Shown piece after piece: positions 53,003 to 63,776 of a DNA stretch of 64,000 nt. The notes beneath the pieces were generated by a model that did no database searches, had not been told where the DNA came from, and saw nothing but the letters and a program-made list of their open reading frames with translations. The stretch covers positions 558,001 to 622,000 of the forward strand of contig NZ_JAERQK010000001.1 in the NCBI RefSeq assembly GCF_017912535.1, given 5' to 3'. Made by a program: the position numbers and the translations under genes. Every line of letters starts with the position of its first letter. Position 1 is the stretch's first letter. This DNA comes from Motiliproteus sediminis. GTDB lineage: Bacteria; Pseudomonadota; Gammaproteobacteria; Pseudomonadales; Balneatricaceae.

Positions 53003-55769
53003 TCAACCAAGCAGCGGTTGGCAGTGATGCTCCGCTTTGATTCGGTACATATCGCTGTCAGCCGCGGCCATCAGGCTGTCCAGGGTTTCTCCATCTTGCG
53101 GATAGTGGGCCAGTCCGATACTGGTACCGATGACGACATCGACCGGTTTACAGTCCCCGCTCAATCCGCTGACGATGGCGTAAGGCTCACACAAGGTGCG
53201 TTCCAGCTTCTCCTGCAGAAACTCCCGCGTGATCGGTTCATCCAGCCCCTCGATAACGACAGCAAACTCGTCACCACCCAATCGACCCAGAATATCGCTC
53301 TCACGTAGCAGTGCACCCAGACGCTGCGCAAAGCGTTGTAGTAACTGATCTCCCGCTTCATGGCCGTAGGTATCGTTGATTGGTTTGAACAGGTCCAGGT
53401 CGATAAACAGCACCGCCAGCAATCTGCCGTTGCGGCGGGCACGGTGAAGGGCATCATCCAGACTCTGCAGAAAGTAGCCGCGGTTAGCCAACCCGGTGAG
53501 CGCGTCAAAGTTCGCCTGCTTCCATATCTGGCGCTCCTGATGTCTGCGCTGGGTGATGTCCTCTTTGGTGGCGATGTAGTTAACGATAGCGCCGTGGACA
53601 TCCTTGACCGGGGCGATCGTGACCTGCTCCAGACGCAGGGCGCCGTCTTTACGCCGGTTCCAGAACTCTCCTGCCCAGATCTCCCCCTGTGTAATGGTTT
53701 GCCACAACCGCTGATACTCCTCTTTATTGGTTCGTCCCGACTGCAAAATCCGCGGATTCATCCCCACCACATCTTCGAAACGGTATCCAGAAAGCTCCGT
53801 AAATGCCGGGTTCACATAGACTATTCTGGGCTCGGGCGTTGTTACAACCATGGCAACCGGGCTCTGATCAAGCGCCGTATAGAGCGTGCGCATCTCACTG
53901 TCGCGCCTCATCCGCGCACTGATATCCAGGTTAATACCGGTAACGCGCAGCGGCCTGCCAGCCTTGCTGCGACTTGTCACCTTGCCCGATGAGTGGACCC
54001 AGACCCAACCCCCTGTTCGATCAGCAAGCCTGTACTCGGCCTGAAAGGCATCCGACTTAGCGGCAAGATGGGCCTCAAAGGCTTCCATCACGGCGTCACG
54101 ATCCAGCGGGTGAATGCGCTGCATCCAGCTGTCCAGATGGGGATCAAGCTCCCCGGTGCTATAGCCGAGCATCCCGGCCCACCCCTGATCAACCGTCAGC
54201 ACTTTATGCACGGGATCGTAATCCCAAAGCCCCAGACTCGCAGCAGACAGGGCGAGCTGCAGTCTCTCCTCATTGCGGACAAGTTGGTCCTGTGCCGCTT
54301 TCAGCAGCGTAACATCCCTGACCGCCCCGATTGCGCGACGCGGCTGCCCCCCCGTCATCGTGCTGAAACTCCGCTATCTCCCGAACCCAACGGATGTCGC
54401 CGCCGATACAGATTCGATGCTCGACTTCGTAGTGTCCGGACTCAAGCCCACGCTCCCATGCCTCATCGACTCGTGCGACATCATCGGGATGGATTGCCGA
54501 TTTGAACACACTATAAAGATCGGCACATTCCGGTGAAGCGGCGAATATACGGTAGGTTTCGTCCGACCAGATCAAATCGTTGGTTAGCAGATCGAGCTGC
54601 CAGCTGCCGGTGTGAGCAAGACGCTGGCTCTGATCCAACAGCCAGTTGGTCTTTTCCTGAGCAGACCGTACAGCGGTCAAATCCCGCGTTCGGCGGCTCA
54701 CTTCATGCTGCAACAACGTTGATTGCATCACCAGCTGCAACACAACGAGCACGAAAACAGCCAGAAGCAACCCGCCCAGATAGGCATCAGAAAGGAAGTG
54801 TCGGGGCGAGAACCAGCCAGCGCCAGGCGCAAGCTCCAACCGCCACACGCCACCGGAGTACGACACCATACTGGCGACGGGGAACGCCCGCTGAAACATT
54901 GAAGCCCCAGCTAATTGGCGGCCGCTACTGTCGTAAATAACCCAGCTATATTGATTCTCCAGCTGATCAAGCCCGCTCAGACGAATCAGCGACTCCATCC
55001 GCAACAACCCTATCGCGAACCCCCAAAACTCGCGGTTATCGCTACCATTGAATACGGGATTGCGAATGAGCACTCCCTGGCCGCCTTGGCGAAGCGGGAA
55101 CGGGCCGCTCAGTTGTGGAATCCGGCTATCGCGGGTTTTAATCGCATCATCACGCCGCTCAGGATCGTCGAAGAGATCGTGGCCCAACGCACTCTCATGA
55201 CCCGCCAGCGGCACGATCTGGCGGACAACTCCGACGGGGGCGAGCTGCAACACCTCGAGCAATGGATAGCGGGTCAGGAGTTTAAGCGCCTGAGATTCAA
55301 ACTGCGCCGGCTCACCGCCACCTTCCAGCCAACTACCAAGGTTATTCGTCGCGGCGGTGGCCTGACTCAACTGATGCTCTATAGCGCTGGCATAGCCATG
55401 GGCTATCGACTGCGCATCGGAACGTTTCAGCCCCAGTTCCTGATTGTTTTCATTGATAACGATCCAAGCACAGACCAGCGCTCCGACTAAAAAGGCAGCG
55501 CCACCGCTCAACGAAACCCGGTAAGATCCCCAGCCCGGAGTATCTCCCTTTGCCCGCAGTGGCAGTAGCAGGCGCAAGCCAACGCCGAGCAACGCGGCGA
55601 TCACCAGCGCGAAGGGAACAAGGAAAACAGCAGAAGCGCCCGGATCACACACCAGCTGCTGCTTGCTGCAGTGCATGAAGGCCAGGAACACCCCCCCCTG
55701 CCAAAAGGCCGATGCGGCGCCTGACAACAGCGCACAGACAATGATGCTTGCGGACCGGCTGGCCAACAC
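53003..55769 (-). pseudogene. CHASE-PAS-GGDEF diguanylate cyclase, frameshifted at a G7 tract
   Basis: Two frames (53003-54358 and 54270-55769) make one protein if one base is removed from the run of seven C at 54347-54353 (G7 on the coding strand). The upstream part has transmembrane helices, a periplasmic CHASE domain (QSIAHGYASAIEHQLSQATAA, read in parts), another helix and the first PAS. The downstream part has further PAS domains and an intact GGDEF (LGRLGGDEFAVVIEG). Intact it would make cyclic di-GMP in response to an outside signal. The break may be real, phase-variable or a sequencing error. Confidence 0.85.
54347..54353 (-). repeat. G7 homopolymer at the frameshift site
   Basis: Seven C on the plus strand, inside the first PAS domain of the GGDEF gene. 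Six would restore the reading frame through DGGQPRRAIGAVRDVT. Such runs are prone to slippage and to sequencing errors. Confidence 0.85.
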
Positions 55770-55802
55770 GACTGATCATCCGTAGACAAGGTATTGCTAA
55801 TA

Positions 55803-56855
55803 CTATAGTGGGGAACGCCGCTTGGAACGATGGGAATAAATCGTAAATAGTCGAAAGCCGGGCCGCGCAACCAGCATCACCGCGACCAGTCTGACCACCT
55901 GCAGCGCGGTTACAAACGCCACTCCCTGCCCCACCATTTCAGCGGTCAAGGTCAATTCAGCGATTCCGCCAGGCATGATTCCCAGCATCCAGGGAATCCA
56001 CGGCGCACCCAACTGAGAGGCAAGCAACCACGCCAACACGGCTGCCGCCGCCATTGCCAGAACCGATGCAAGCATCGACAATCCGGCGAAGCGCGGCGCA
56101 TAGCGCAGCTGAGTTCGATTAAAGCGGCATCCCAATGCGCAACCGATCAACAACTGGGCGGGATTACGTAACCAGTCGGGCATTCCGGAGTGAAGATCGA
56201 AGGTCGCGGTAATCGCAGCCACCACCACCAGGGGCGCCAACATCCAGGGACTGGGCAGTCTCCAGCGCTGGCCCAACCATACGGCCAACATCGCCGGGGG
56301 CAGCACCAAGGCCAACACCAAGGTATCAACCCCGGCAGCAAAGGGTTGATATCCCGGGGGCAACAGCGAGAAGCAGAATGCCGGTACAGCAAGAACGATC
56401 AGCGTAATGCGCAGGCTATGAGCCAAGGCTACCAGATCTTCACGGCCGCCATGCTGACCGGCGAGATCGACCATTTCACTGGCACCACCCGGCATACTGG
56501 CAAAGAATACCGTCGCCGGATCGTACCCCCCGCGGGTCAGTACCAGCATGCCGATAAACGCCATGGCCAAGGTCAGGCAGACACCCAGCAGCACCAGTAA
56601 AAAATCGGCAGATATGGCCGCGACCACTGCCGCGTTGAAGTGCAGCGCAATGCCGGTAGAGATCAGCAGCAGACCCAGTTTGCGCCCGCCCGGGAGCTCC
56701 GCCCCAACCAGCCCTGAAAACCGGGTTAGCATTACCGCGACCAACGCCCCGTTCAGCCAGGGCAACGGGGCATCGACCCATTGTGCTAACAGCGCGCCAC
56801 CAGTTCCCGTGATCAGGGTAAGGAGCACACCACCGACGCCGGTTAAGGGTGCCAT
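55803..56855 (-). CDS. AbrB-family permease
   Basis: The 350-residue inner-membrane protein has about ten helices in two similar halves: WLNGALVAVMLTRFSG, FFASMPGGASEMVDLA, then WMLGIMPGGIAELTLTAEMVGQGVAFV (read in parts). The PGG(A/I)(S/A)E motif appears in each half, as in AbrB/ammonia-monooxygenase-like transporters. The substrate is unknown. ATG 56855 fits the family start. Confidence 0.87.
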   Translation of the reverse strand: MAPLTGVGGVLLTLITGTGGALLAQWVDAPLPWLNGALVAVMLTRFSGLVGAELPGGRKLGLLLISTGIALHFNAAVVAAISADFLLVLLGVCLTLAMAFIGMLVLTRGGYDPATVFFASMPGGASEMVDLAGQHGGREDLVALAHSLRITLIVLAVPAFCFSLLPPGYQPFAAGVDTLVLALVLPPAMLAVWLGQRWRLPSPWMLAPLVVVAAITATFDLHSGMPDWLRNPAQLLIGCALGCRFNRTQLRYAPRFAGLSMLASVLAMAAAAVLAWLLASQLGAPWIPWMLGIMPGGIAELTLTAEMVGQGVAFVTALQVVRLVAVMLVARPGFRLFTIYSHRSKRRSPL

Positions 56856-56880
56856 CGTTACAGCCCTCCAGGTTCTGCGC

Positions 56881-59739
56881 TCAGCCGGGGATATCCGTGA
56901 CCACAATCACGCGAACAGCATCCAATTGCAACTGGGCCTTACGCAACGCCGCCAGACTCAGTGCCTCGTCCTCATCCAGACGATCCACCTCCGACATCGA
57001 TACGTTGGGATTGACCGCTGCCAATGCGCGGAGCCGTTGGCGCGAACTGGAAAACTCTTCCGCCGCAGCCATCACCGCCTGCTCGATCCACTGCTCTTGT
57101 TGCAACGCTGCCTTCGACTCAAGAGTGGCGATCAGGGTGCTGATCTGATCGCGGGCATGGCGCACCAGTTTTACCGCCACCTCGGGAGGCACTACTGCCA
57201 GGCGCGGGTTCAACTTGGCGGCCGGTAACACCGCCCCCAACTCCTGCTGGTCGCTACTGAGTATCTGGCGCCAGGATGCTGCTGGCAGATGGCGTTGTAA
57301 CTGCAGCCCCCTGGGGGCGGACAAGCGCAAACGGAATAACGCCTCTACCAACAGGGTGCCCGGCTTCAACGGGGGTAAAGCCAGCGTACACACCGCGCTG
57401 TTGCCTCCCTCGCCGTCTGCGATCAACTCCATCGCCGAGCTCAGCAGCGGATGCTCCCAGGTCAGATAGGCCAGATCCTCGCGCTGCAGGGCGGTGTCTC
57501 GATCAAAGGTGGCAGTCAGCCCCTCTTCAGTCAGATCGGGCAGCGCATCGGTTAGCATCTGTTCGCTTGGCCTGATGATAAGACTGTTATCACTCTGCGG
57601 CTGATAGTCGATGCCAAAGTGATCAAAAAGCGCGGTGGCGTAGCTGGCTAGTGTCTGGGCATCGGAGTCCTGCCGGGTTTGCTCGACCAACGCGCCGGCT
57701 TTGTCCGGATCACAAGCACTCATCTCCAGAAGGCGATTGCGCCCTGCTGCCAGCTGGCAGCGAAGTGACTCGGCTTGAACGCGCGTACGTTCAAGCAACT
57801 CCTCGAACCGCACCTCATCACCATCAGAGAGCAACAGCGTTTTCAGGTTGTCACCTTCGCTGGCATACAGCGCTGCACCGATGTCGCAGGGCGTGGTAAA
57901 AGCGTCTAGCCCCTGATGCAACCACCGTAACAACCGTTCCTGGGCACCCCCTTCGAAATAGGGCACGTGGATATCAACGTCGCTACTCTGGCCGATCCGG
58001 TCCAACCGGCCGATGCGCTGCTCTAACAGATCAGGATTGAGGGGAAGATCAAACAGCACCAATTGGTGGGCAAACTGAAAGTTCCGCCCTTCACTACCGA
58101 TCTCGCTGCACACCAGAATATCAGCGCCGTAATCAGGCTCACTAAAGTAGGCCGCAGCACGATCACGCTGTATCAGGCTCATGCCCTCATGAAATACTGC
58201 GCTGCGGACTCCACGGTTGATCCGCAAGTGATGCTCCAGCTGACGCGCCGTAGCTGCTTGTGCACAGATCAGCAACACCTTTTGCGGTTGGTTACCGAGC
58301 CAGGTTTCGAGCCACTCAACCCGCGCATCCTGAAGCGGCCACTCCTCTCCCCGCTGTCGTTCCGGGTGCAGGCACTGCTCCAGCGTAGCCTCCGCATCGC
58401 CAGGGGTTGCGAGTGCCGGAAGGGGATGAGGGATCAAGTGCCGCCGCGGAAAGCCACTCACCGTATGGCGGCTGTTACGAAACAGGACCCGACCGGTACC
58501 ATGGCGGTCGATCAGACTCCCCAGCGTCTGGCGCCGGGCTGCTTCGAACGCAGCGGAGTCGGCAGCGCCGGCCAACATCCGCAGTTGGTCCTGCTCCAGC
58601 TGCGAGCCCAACGGTTCGGGCAGCAGATCACCGGGCGACAAGGCAAGCAATTGATCGACAGCGCTGGCAACCGCCGTATACCCCTCCTCCTCTTTCAGGT
58701 AGCGCGCCAAAGTGGAATAACGGTCAGGATCAAGCAAACGCAAACGCGCAAAGTGGCCGGCACGCCCCAACTGCTCGGGGGTTGCGGTTAGGAGCAGCAG
58801 CCCTGGCGTGAGCGCCGCAAGCTGCTCGATACAGCGGTACTCGTCACTAGACTGGTGTTCGCTCCAGCCTAGATGATGCGCTTCGTCGACGACCAGCAGA
58901 TCCCAGCCTGCTGCAACAGCTTGCTGCCGAAACTCGGTATCGGCACTCAACAGATCAAGGGTTGTCAGCACCAGCTGAGTACTGAGGAAGGGATTACACT
59001 CCGCCTTTTGTGCATCAAAGCGCTCTCTGTCCATCACGCTAAAGCGGAGATTAAACCGACGCAGCAACTCCACCAGCCACTGATGGATCAACGTGGCAGG
59101 AGCGACCACCAGAATACGTTGCGCGCGCTGGCGCACCAGCAACTGGTGAACCACCAGTCCCGCTTCGATGGTTTTACCAAGGCCCACCTCGTCGGCCAGC
59201 AGTACCCGGGGCGCACTGCGGGAGGCTACCTCGCTGGCTATATACAATTGGTGGGGCAGCAGCTGTACTCGCGGCCCCAGCAGCCCACGGCTGTCGCTCC
59301 CTTGCAGACGATGCAGGTGCTCCAGAGTTGCCGCACGCAACTCGAAACTGGCGTTGCGATCGATCTGACCGCTGAACAGCCGTTCCTGGGGACGCCGCAC
59401 CACCACGTGACTGTCGAGCAGCATCTCGGGAAGCGTAGCCAACTCGCCGTCAGCCGCGCGAACCCGGTAGGTATAACGCCCCTGCGACAGATTGGCCTCA
59501 ACCACGGTAAAACTATCGCCGAGACTGTCACAAACCTCGTCACCCGGCTCATAAACCAGGCGATTGAGTGGTGCCCCGGCTATGGCATAGAGGCGTTCTT
59601 CCTCGCAGGCAGGAAAAACGATTCGCACATGTCGCGCGCTAACATCGGTCACGAGGCCAAGACCCAGTTCAAGCTCGGTAGTTGAGATCCAGCGCTGGCC
59701 GGCAACAAATAGTGGTTGTTTCAAGGCGGGTATATCCAA
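56881..59739 (-). CDS. rapA: RNA polymerase-associated SWI2/SNF2 ATPase RapA
   Basis: The 952-residue protein has N-terminal Tudor-like domains (GQRWISTTELELGLGLVTDV), the helicase motifs I (LADEVGLGKTIEAG), II (VVDEAHHL) and III (LLTATPEQ), and the second RecA lobe with SEIGSEGRNFQF and QRIGRLDRIGQ. RapA recycles stalled RNA polymerase. The frame starts at a TTG at 59739; a TTG a few codons later is also possible. Confidence 0.93.
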   Translation of the reverse strand: MDIPALKQPLFVAGQRWISTTELELGLGLVTDVSARHVRIVFPACEEERLYAIAGAPLNRLVYEPGDEVCDSLGDSFTVVEANLSQGRYTYRVRAADGELATLPEMLLDSHVVVRRPQERLFSGQIDRNASFELRAATLEHLHRLQGSDSRGLLGPRVQLLPHQLYIASEVASRSAPRVLLADEVGLGKTIEAGLVVHQLLVRQRAQRILVVAPATLIHQWLVELLRRFNLRFSVMDRERFDAQKAECNPFLSTQLVLTTLDLLSADTEFRQQAVAAGWDLLVVDEAHHLGWSEHQSSDEYRCIEQLAALTPGLLLLTATPEQLGRAGHFARLRLLDPDRYSTLARYLKEEEGYTAVASAVDQLLALSPGDLLPEPLGSQLEQDQLRMLAGAADSAAFEAARRQTLGSLIDRHGTGRVLFRNSRHTVSGFPRRHLIPHPLPALATPGDAEATLEQCLHPERQRGEEWPLQDARVEWLETWLGNQPQKVLLICAQAATARQLEHHLRINRGVRSAVFHEGMSLIQRDRAAAYFSEPDYGADILVCSEIGSEGRNFQFAHQLVLFDLPLNPDLLEQRIGRLDRIGQSSDVDIHVPYFEGGAQERLLRWLHQGLDAFTTPCDIGAALYASEGDNLKTLLLSDGDEVRFEELLERTRVQAESLRCQLAAGRNRLLEMSACDPDKAGALVEQTRQDSDAQTLASYATALFDHFGIDYQPQSDNSLIIRPSEQMLTDALPDLTEEGLTATFDRDTALQREDLAYLTWEHPLLSSAMELIADGEGGNSAVCTLALPPLKPGTLLVEALFRLRLSAPRGLQLQRHLPAASWRQILSSDQQELGAVLPAAKLNPRLAVVPPEVAVKLVRHARDQISTLIATLESKAALQQEQWIEQAVMAAAEEFSSSRQRLRALAAVNPNVSMSEVDRLDEDEALSLAALRKAQLQLDAVRVIVVTDIPG

Positions 59740-59824
59740 CAGCTCGGTAAACGAAGCGAAAAATAGCGTAAGTGGAGCAGGCGCGTGGAGACCCCTGCTC
59801 AGCGGTTAGTCTTCGGAGGGCACT

Positions 59825-60286
59825 TTAGTGATCCCAGCTTTTTGCCTTCAGGCGATCACTCTCTTTCTGCTCGACCCAGCGATCACCGGAGCTGGATCGC
59901 TCCTTTTTCCAGAAGGGTGCGTCGCGCTTGAGGTAATCCATAATGAACTGACAGGCGGCAAAGGCTGCCTCGCGGTGAGCACTGGAAACACCGACGAAAA
60001 CGATGGGATCCAGAGGCTGCAGCGTACCGACCCGATGGATCACGGTAATCCGCCCCAGCGGCCAGCGCTCACCAGCTTGCAGAGCGATCTGCTGCAGGGC
60101 TTTCTCGGTCATGCCGGGGTAGTGTTCAAGCGTCATGCTATGCAGAGGGTCACCCGGCATATCTCGGACCAAACCCATAAAGGTGGCTACAGCTCCCGTC
60201 TCCCGGGCGCCACGGTGTAGTGCCAGAGTTTCAGCACCCGGATCAAACTCGCCGGTCTGAACGGAAATTCGCAGATCTGCAGCCAT
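59825..60286 (-). CDS. moaE: Molybdopterin synthase catalytic subunit MoaE
   Basis: The 153-residue protein has the MoaE pattern: TGAVATFMGLVRDMPG, LEHYPGMTEKAL, RITVIHRVGTLQPLDPIVFVGVSSAHREAAFAACQFIMDYLKRDAPFWKKE (read in parts). The catalytic lysine region near the C-terminus is present (KRDAPFWKKE). It makes molybdopterin together with MoaD, whose gene is not in the window. ATG 60286 has a GGAGG site. Confidence 0.93.
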   Translation of the reverse strand: MAADLRISVQTGEFDPGAETLALHRGARETGAVATFMGLVRDMPGDPLHSMTLEHYPGMTEKALQQIALQAGERWPLGRITVIHRVGTLQPLDPIVFVGVSSAHREAAFAACQFIMDYLKRDAPFWKKERSSSGDRWVEQKESDRLKAKSWDH

Positions 60287-60404
60287 GTTTCCTCCGGTAA
60301 TGACTAGCGCGATTGTAACAATACCCAACGGAGGCGGAAACCACGGTTTGGGTCGAACCGCAAGCTGCGTTAAACTGCCGCCTCCAATTACTCAGGAGAA
60401 AGGA

Positions 60405-60860
60405 ATGCGCTGGGCACCGCGTTCAACCGTCGCTTGCGTGATCGAGCAAAACCAACGTTACCTCTGTGTGGAGGAAATCGCGTCCGGCCTGCAGGTAATC
60501 AACCAGCCTGCAGGACATCTGGAACAGCACGAAACGCTGATCGAGGCCGCTCGCCGCGAGGTGCTGGAGGAAACCGGCTGGGAAGTAGAAGTGACCGACC
60601 TGCTGGGGCTCTATGTCTATCAGGCCCCTAATGGTGCAACCTATCACCGCCACTGCTTCATCGCTCGCCCGCTGGAGCACCACCCTGAGCATCCTCTTGA
60701 TGAGGGGATTTTGCGGCCGCTCTGGTTGTCATATGAGGAGCTGTGCCTACGGTCCGACCTGCGCTCCGACATGGTATTAACCTGCATCGAAGACTACCGT
60801 GCTGGTCGTCGTTTTCCGCTTGATTATATCCGCGAAGAAAGCACTCGTCCGTCGCGCTGA
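60405..60860 (+). CDS. nudJ: Nudix hydrolase NudJ-like
   Basis: The 151-residue protein has the full Nudix box GHLEQHETLIEAARREVLEETGW (read in parts; GX5EX7REVXEEXG). NudJ in enterobacteria sits directly upstream of mnmA, as here, which supports the name; it hydrolyses thiamine and nucleoside diphosphates. ATG 60405 follows GGAGAAAGGA. It is followed by mnmA after 39 bp. Confidence 0.88.
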   Translation: MRWAPRSTVACVIEQNQRYLCVEEIASGLQVINQPAGHLEQHETLIEAARREVLEETGWEVEVTDLLGLYVYQAPNGATYHRHCFIARPLEHHPEHPLDEGILRPLWLSYEELCLRSDLRSDMVLTCIEDYRAGRRFPLDYIREESTRPSR

Positions 60861-60899
60861 ACCGGACCGCTTCAACTACTTCCCACTACCGAGAACTGC

Positions 60900-62003
60900 A
60901 TGAAAGCCAACCCCCAAACCAAAGTAATTGTCGGCATGTCCGGCGGTGTCGACTCCTCCGTATCCGCGTTGCTGCTGCTTGAGCAGGGGTATCAGGTCGA
61001 AGGCCTGTTCATGAAGAACTGGGACGAGGATGACGGCACGGAGTACTGCACCGCCAAAGAGGACCTGGCGGATGCGCAAGCGGTGTGCGACAAAATCGGC
61101 ATTAAGCTGCATAGCGCCAATTTTGCCGCGGAATACTGGGACAACGTGTTTGAGCACTTTCTGGCCGAGTACCGTGCGGGCCGTACGCCCAACCCTGACA
61201 TCCTGTGCAACAAAGAGATCAAGTTCAAAGCCTTTCTTGATTATGCCAAGCACCTGGGCGCCGACCTGATCGCGACCGGCCACTACGTTCGGCGCGGGAA
61301 CGATAACGGACGCGCCTGCCTGCTGAGGGGGCTCGACCGCAACAAAGATCAAAGCTACTTTCTGCATGCCGTCGGCGAGGCAGAGATTGCGCAGACGCTG
61401 TTCCCGATAGGCGAACTGGAAAAGCCCCAGGTGCGTCAGATCGCCGAGCAGCATGGGCTGGTCACTCACGATAAAAAAGACAGCACCGGTATCTGCTTCA
61501 TTGGCGAGCGTCGATTCCGCGATTTTCTCAAGCAGTACCTGCCTGCCCAGCCCGGGGTGATAGAGACTCCGGATGGAGACGTAATCGGCAAGCACAACGG
61601 CCTGATGTACCACACCATCGGCCAACGCCAGGGATTGGGCATCGGCGGGCTCAGCAACTACCCTGACGAGCCCTGGTATGTTGCCGGCAAGGATCTGGAG
61701 CGCAATGTCCTGATTGCGGTGCAGGGTAAACAACACCCCCTGCTGTTCAGTGGCAGCCTTGTTACCAATCAGGTGGATTGGGTAGATGGCCAGGGTCCCG
61801 CTTTACCGCATCGCTGCAGTGCCAAGACCCGATATCGCCAAGACGACCAGATGTGCGTAATTGAAGCGCATGGTGGAGGCTATAAAATCACCTTTGATCG
61901 TCCTCAGCGTGCGGTAACCCCGGGGCAATCGGTGGTGTTCTACGATGACGAACGCTGCCTGGGTGGTGGCGTAATCGAGCAAACCACCGGTATCGCCCTA
62001 TAA
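60900..62003 (+). CDS. mnmA: tRNA-specific 2-thiouridylase MnmA
   Basis: The 367-residue protein has the PP-loop [15 protein letters not shown] and [17 protein letters not shown]. The nucleophile cysteine is in [12 protein letters not shown] and the resolving one in [16 protein letters not shown]. It makes 2-thiouridine at wobble position 34 of tRNA-Lys, -Glu and -Gln. Co-directional with nudJ; a strong terminator follows. Confidence 0.95.
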   Translation: MKANPQTKVIVGMSGGVDSSVSALLLLEQGYQVEGLFMKNWDEDDGTEYCTAKEDLADAQAVCDKIGIKLHSANFAAEYWDNVFEHFLAEYRAGRTPNPDILCNKEIKFKAFLDYAKHLGADLIATGHYVRRGNDNGRACLLRGLDRNKDQSYFLHAVGEAEIAQTLFPIGELEKPQVRQIAEQHGLVTHDKKDSTGICFIGERRFRDFLKQYLPAQPGVIETPDGDVIGKHNGLMYHTIGQRQGLGIGGLSNYPDEPWYVAGKDLERNVLIAVQGKQHPLLFSGSLVTNQVDWVDGQGPALPHRCSAKTRYRQDDQMCVIEAHGGGYKITFDRPQRAVTPGQSVVFYDDERCLGGGVIEQTTGIAL

Positions 62004-62031
62004 CAGGACTAATGCTCATTCCGCAGCAACC

Positions 62032-62059
62032 AAAAAGCCGCTATGTTAAGCGGCTTTTT
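62032..62059 (+). terminator. Rho-independent terminator after mnmA
   Basis: AAAAAGCCGCT pairs with AGCGGCTTTTT over 11 bp with a 6-base loop. It could serve both mnmA and the convergent 54-codon gene. Confidence 0.9.
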
Positions 62060-62082
62060 AGTTGCTGTTACAGTAGCGACAG

Positions 62083-62247
62083 TTAACGGCGCCGACGGTT
62101 ACCGGCGGTATCATCGATACGGATAGGAATGGGCTCCAGCTCGTCACCGGCGCCCCATCGGGCAATATCCTGGCGCAGCTTTTCGATCGTATCGCGCAGA
62201 CCTTTGGCTTTGTTACCGAACCATCGGGAGACTGATTTCGTCGACAT
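62083..62247 (-). CDS. 54-residue basic hypothetical protein
   Basis: Starts at ATG 62247, preceded by AGAGG, and ends with TAA at 62083. The product begins MSTKSVSRWFGNKAKGLRDT, then has DIARWGAGDELEPIPIRIDD and ends in four arginines. Positively charged, no cysteine, no signal peptide. No family recognised. It is convergent with mnmA. Confidence 0.65.
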   Translation of the reverse strand: MSTKSVSRWFGNKAKGLRDTIEKLRQDIARWGAGDELEPIPIRIDDTAGNRRRR

Positions 62248-62354
62248 CACAAACCTCTTTCCACCGTTGTCACTGACGCTGAGCTTGATCTTACCTTTAC
62301 GGACTGCATTATTGCGAGCTTAGTTCAAAAAAACGGTCAAATCACCCGCGCGCA

Positions 62355-63272
62355 TCAAGTTACAGACCGACCATCCCTCGGCAGCGGCACAATGAGTAGA
62401 TCGCAATGCACCAGGTCCAACAGCGCTTCTGCGGTAGAACCAAGGATCAGATCCTCGATCCCGCTGCGGTCAACAATGCCAAGCGCGGCAACATCTACCG
62501 ACTGCGCATTAGCAAACCGGGCTATCTCTTTGGCTGGCTCCCCCTCGAGCAGATGCACAGTCGTTTCGGCAGCGAGTGAGTGACGATCCACAAATGCCCG
62601 CATCGCCTCACGATGCTCGCCGGCCATGCGTCGCTGCAACCGACGAAAGTCCATCATCAGCGCATCATCAAGAATGACTGCGGCGGGCAGTGGCTGATAG
62701 CTATGCAACAGCTCAAGATTACCGCCCAGCGTCAAAGCCAACCCTTTGGATGCGGACAATACCGCGTCGTCCAGCCCGCTGGGCTGGCCATGCGCCCGCA
62801 GTGGATCAACCGCCACCAGCAATCGCGGTGCCTCAGTCCATTTTCCGGGCCGCGCCAGCAACAGCGGCACTGGTACCAACCGCATCAGCGCCCAATCCAC
62901 ATGGCCGATCAGGTGCTGATCCAGCCGGTGATGCTGACGACACGCCTTAAGCACGATCCCCGGGTCAAACCGGTCGGCGGCTGCCGCAATCGCAGCAGAT
63001 GACAACGGCAGGGAATTGATCTCAATGGAAATATCCAGTGTGGGGAACTGGCGTTGGCACGTTTGTCGCTGCTGTTCCATCACCGCCAACAGCTGGAATT
63101 GCACCGCGTCAGCCAGCGCATCCGGCGGCTGGGAACAGCAATCCAACAGATGACTGGAGGGAAATAGCTCGACCCTGACGGCAGCGCCTGACGCCCCCAG
63201 ACGCTGCGCTTTGTCGAGCAACCAGTCGGGCGGCATTTCTCCAACAGCCACGATGAGAATGCGTTTATGCAC
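62355..63272 (-). CDS. Tandem universal stress protein (two UspA domains)
   Basis: The 305-residue protein has two UspA domains; the first is degenerate, the second contains AEATVHLLEGEPAKEIARFANAQSVDVAALG-like sequence and ends SGIEDLILGSTAEALLDLVHCDLLIVP (read in parts), with the GS(T)AE ATP-type motif. Begins with a GTG with a GAGGAGG site. Resembles UspE. Stress-related role known for the family only. Confidence 0.88.
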   Translation of the reverse strand: MHKRILIVAVGEMPPDWLLDKAQRLGASGAAVRVELFPSSHLLDCCSQPPDALADAVQFQLLAVMEQQRQTCQRQFPTLDISIEINSLPLSSAAIAAAADRFDPGIVLKACRQHHRLDQHLIGHVDWALMRLVPVPLLLARPGKWTEAPRLLVAVDPLRAHGQPSGLDDAVLSASKGLALTLGGNLELLHSYQPLPAAVILDDALMMDFRRLQRRMAGEHREAMRAFVDRHSLAAETTVHLLEGEPAKEIARFANAQSVDVAALGIVDRSGIEDLILGSTAEALLDLVHCDLLIVPLPRDGRSVT

Positions 63273-63432
63273 TGCTCTTACCCCTCCTCTGTCATGCTGC
63301 CGTCAGCCTAGCTTTTAACTCGACGAAACGCACAATTCACATGATCATTCATTGACCATTTGTAAAAAAAAAGGGAATGAGTTACATTTTTTATCGAATT
63401 ACATCAATCATTTTACACATGGAGAAAGATGC

Positions 63433-63756
63433 TTGGACGTAGTAGCCAGAACCTCGCTGCCGATTGATGACATGCGCGCCAATGCTGGTCAGGCTGCGCA
63501 ATTGCTGAAAGCGCTAGCCAACGAAAACAGACTGATGATCCTCTGTTTTCTGGATGGGAAGGAACTGTCAGTTTCTGAACTGAACGAAAACCTCGACCTG
63601 AGCCAATCCGCCCTGTCACAACACTTGGCAGTACTTCGCCGCGACGGTCTGGTTAACACCCGCCGCTGCTCCCAGACCATCTATTATTCTCTGGCGGGAG
63701 ATACCGCCAGCCGTGTGATCAGAACCCTGCATGATATGTTCTGCCCGGACGCTTGA
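63433..63756 (+). CDS. ArsR-family repressor, BigR/HlyU-like
   Basis: The 107-residue protein has a winged helix (AAQLLKALANENRLMILCFLDGKELSVSELNENLDLSQSALSQHLAVLRRDGLV, read in parts). Cysteines lie in LMILCFL, in the RRCSQ segment and in the C-terminal FCPDA. BigR/SqrR/HlyU proteins sense sulfide or oxidation with two cysteines at similar positions. The TTG at 63433 follows GGAGAAAG; ATG 63472 is the alternative. The target gene is not obvious here. Confidence 0.85.
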   Translation: MDVVARTSLPIDDMRANAGQAAQLLKALANENRLMILCFLDGKELSVSELNENLDLSQSALSQHLAVLRRDGLVNTRRCSQTIYYSLAGDTASRVIRTLHDMFCPDA

Positions 63757-63776
63757 GTTCGGGCAGCAATTCCGTG

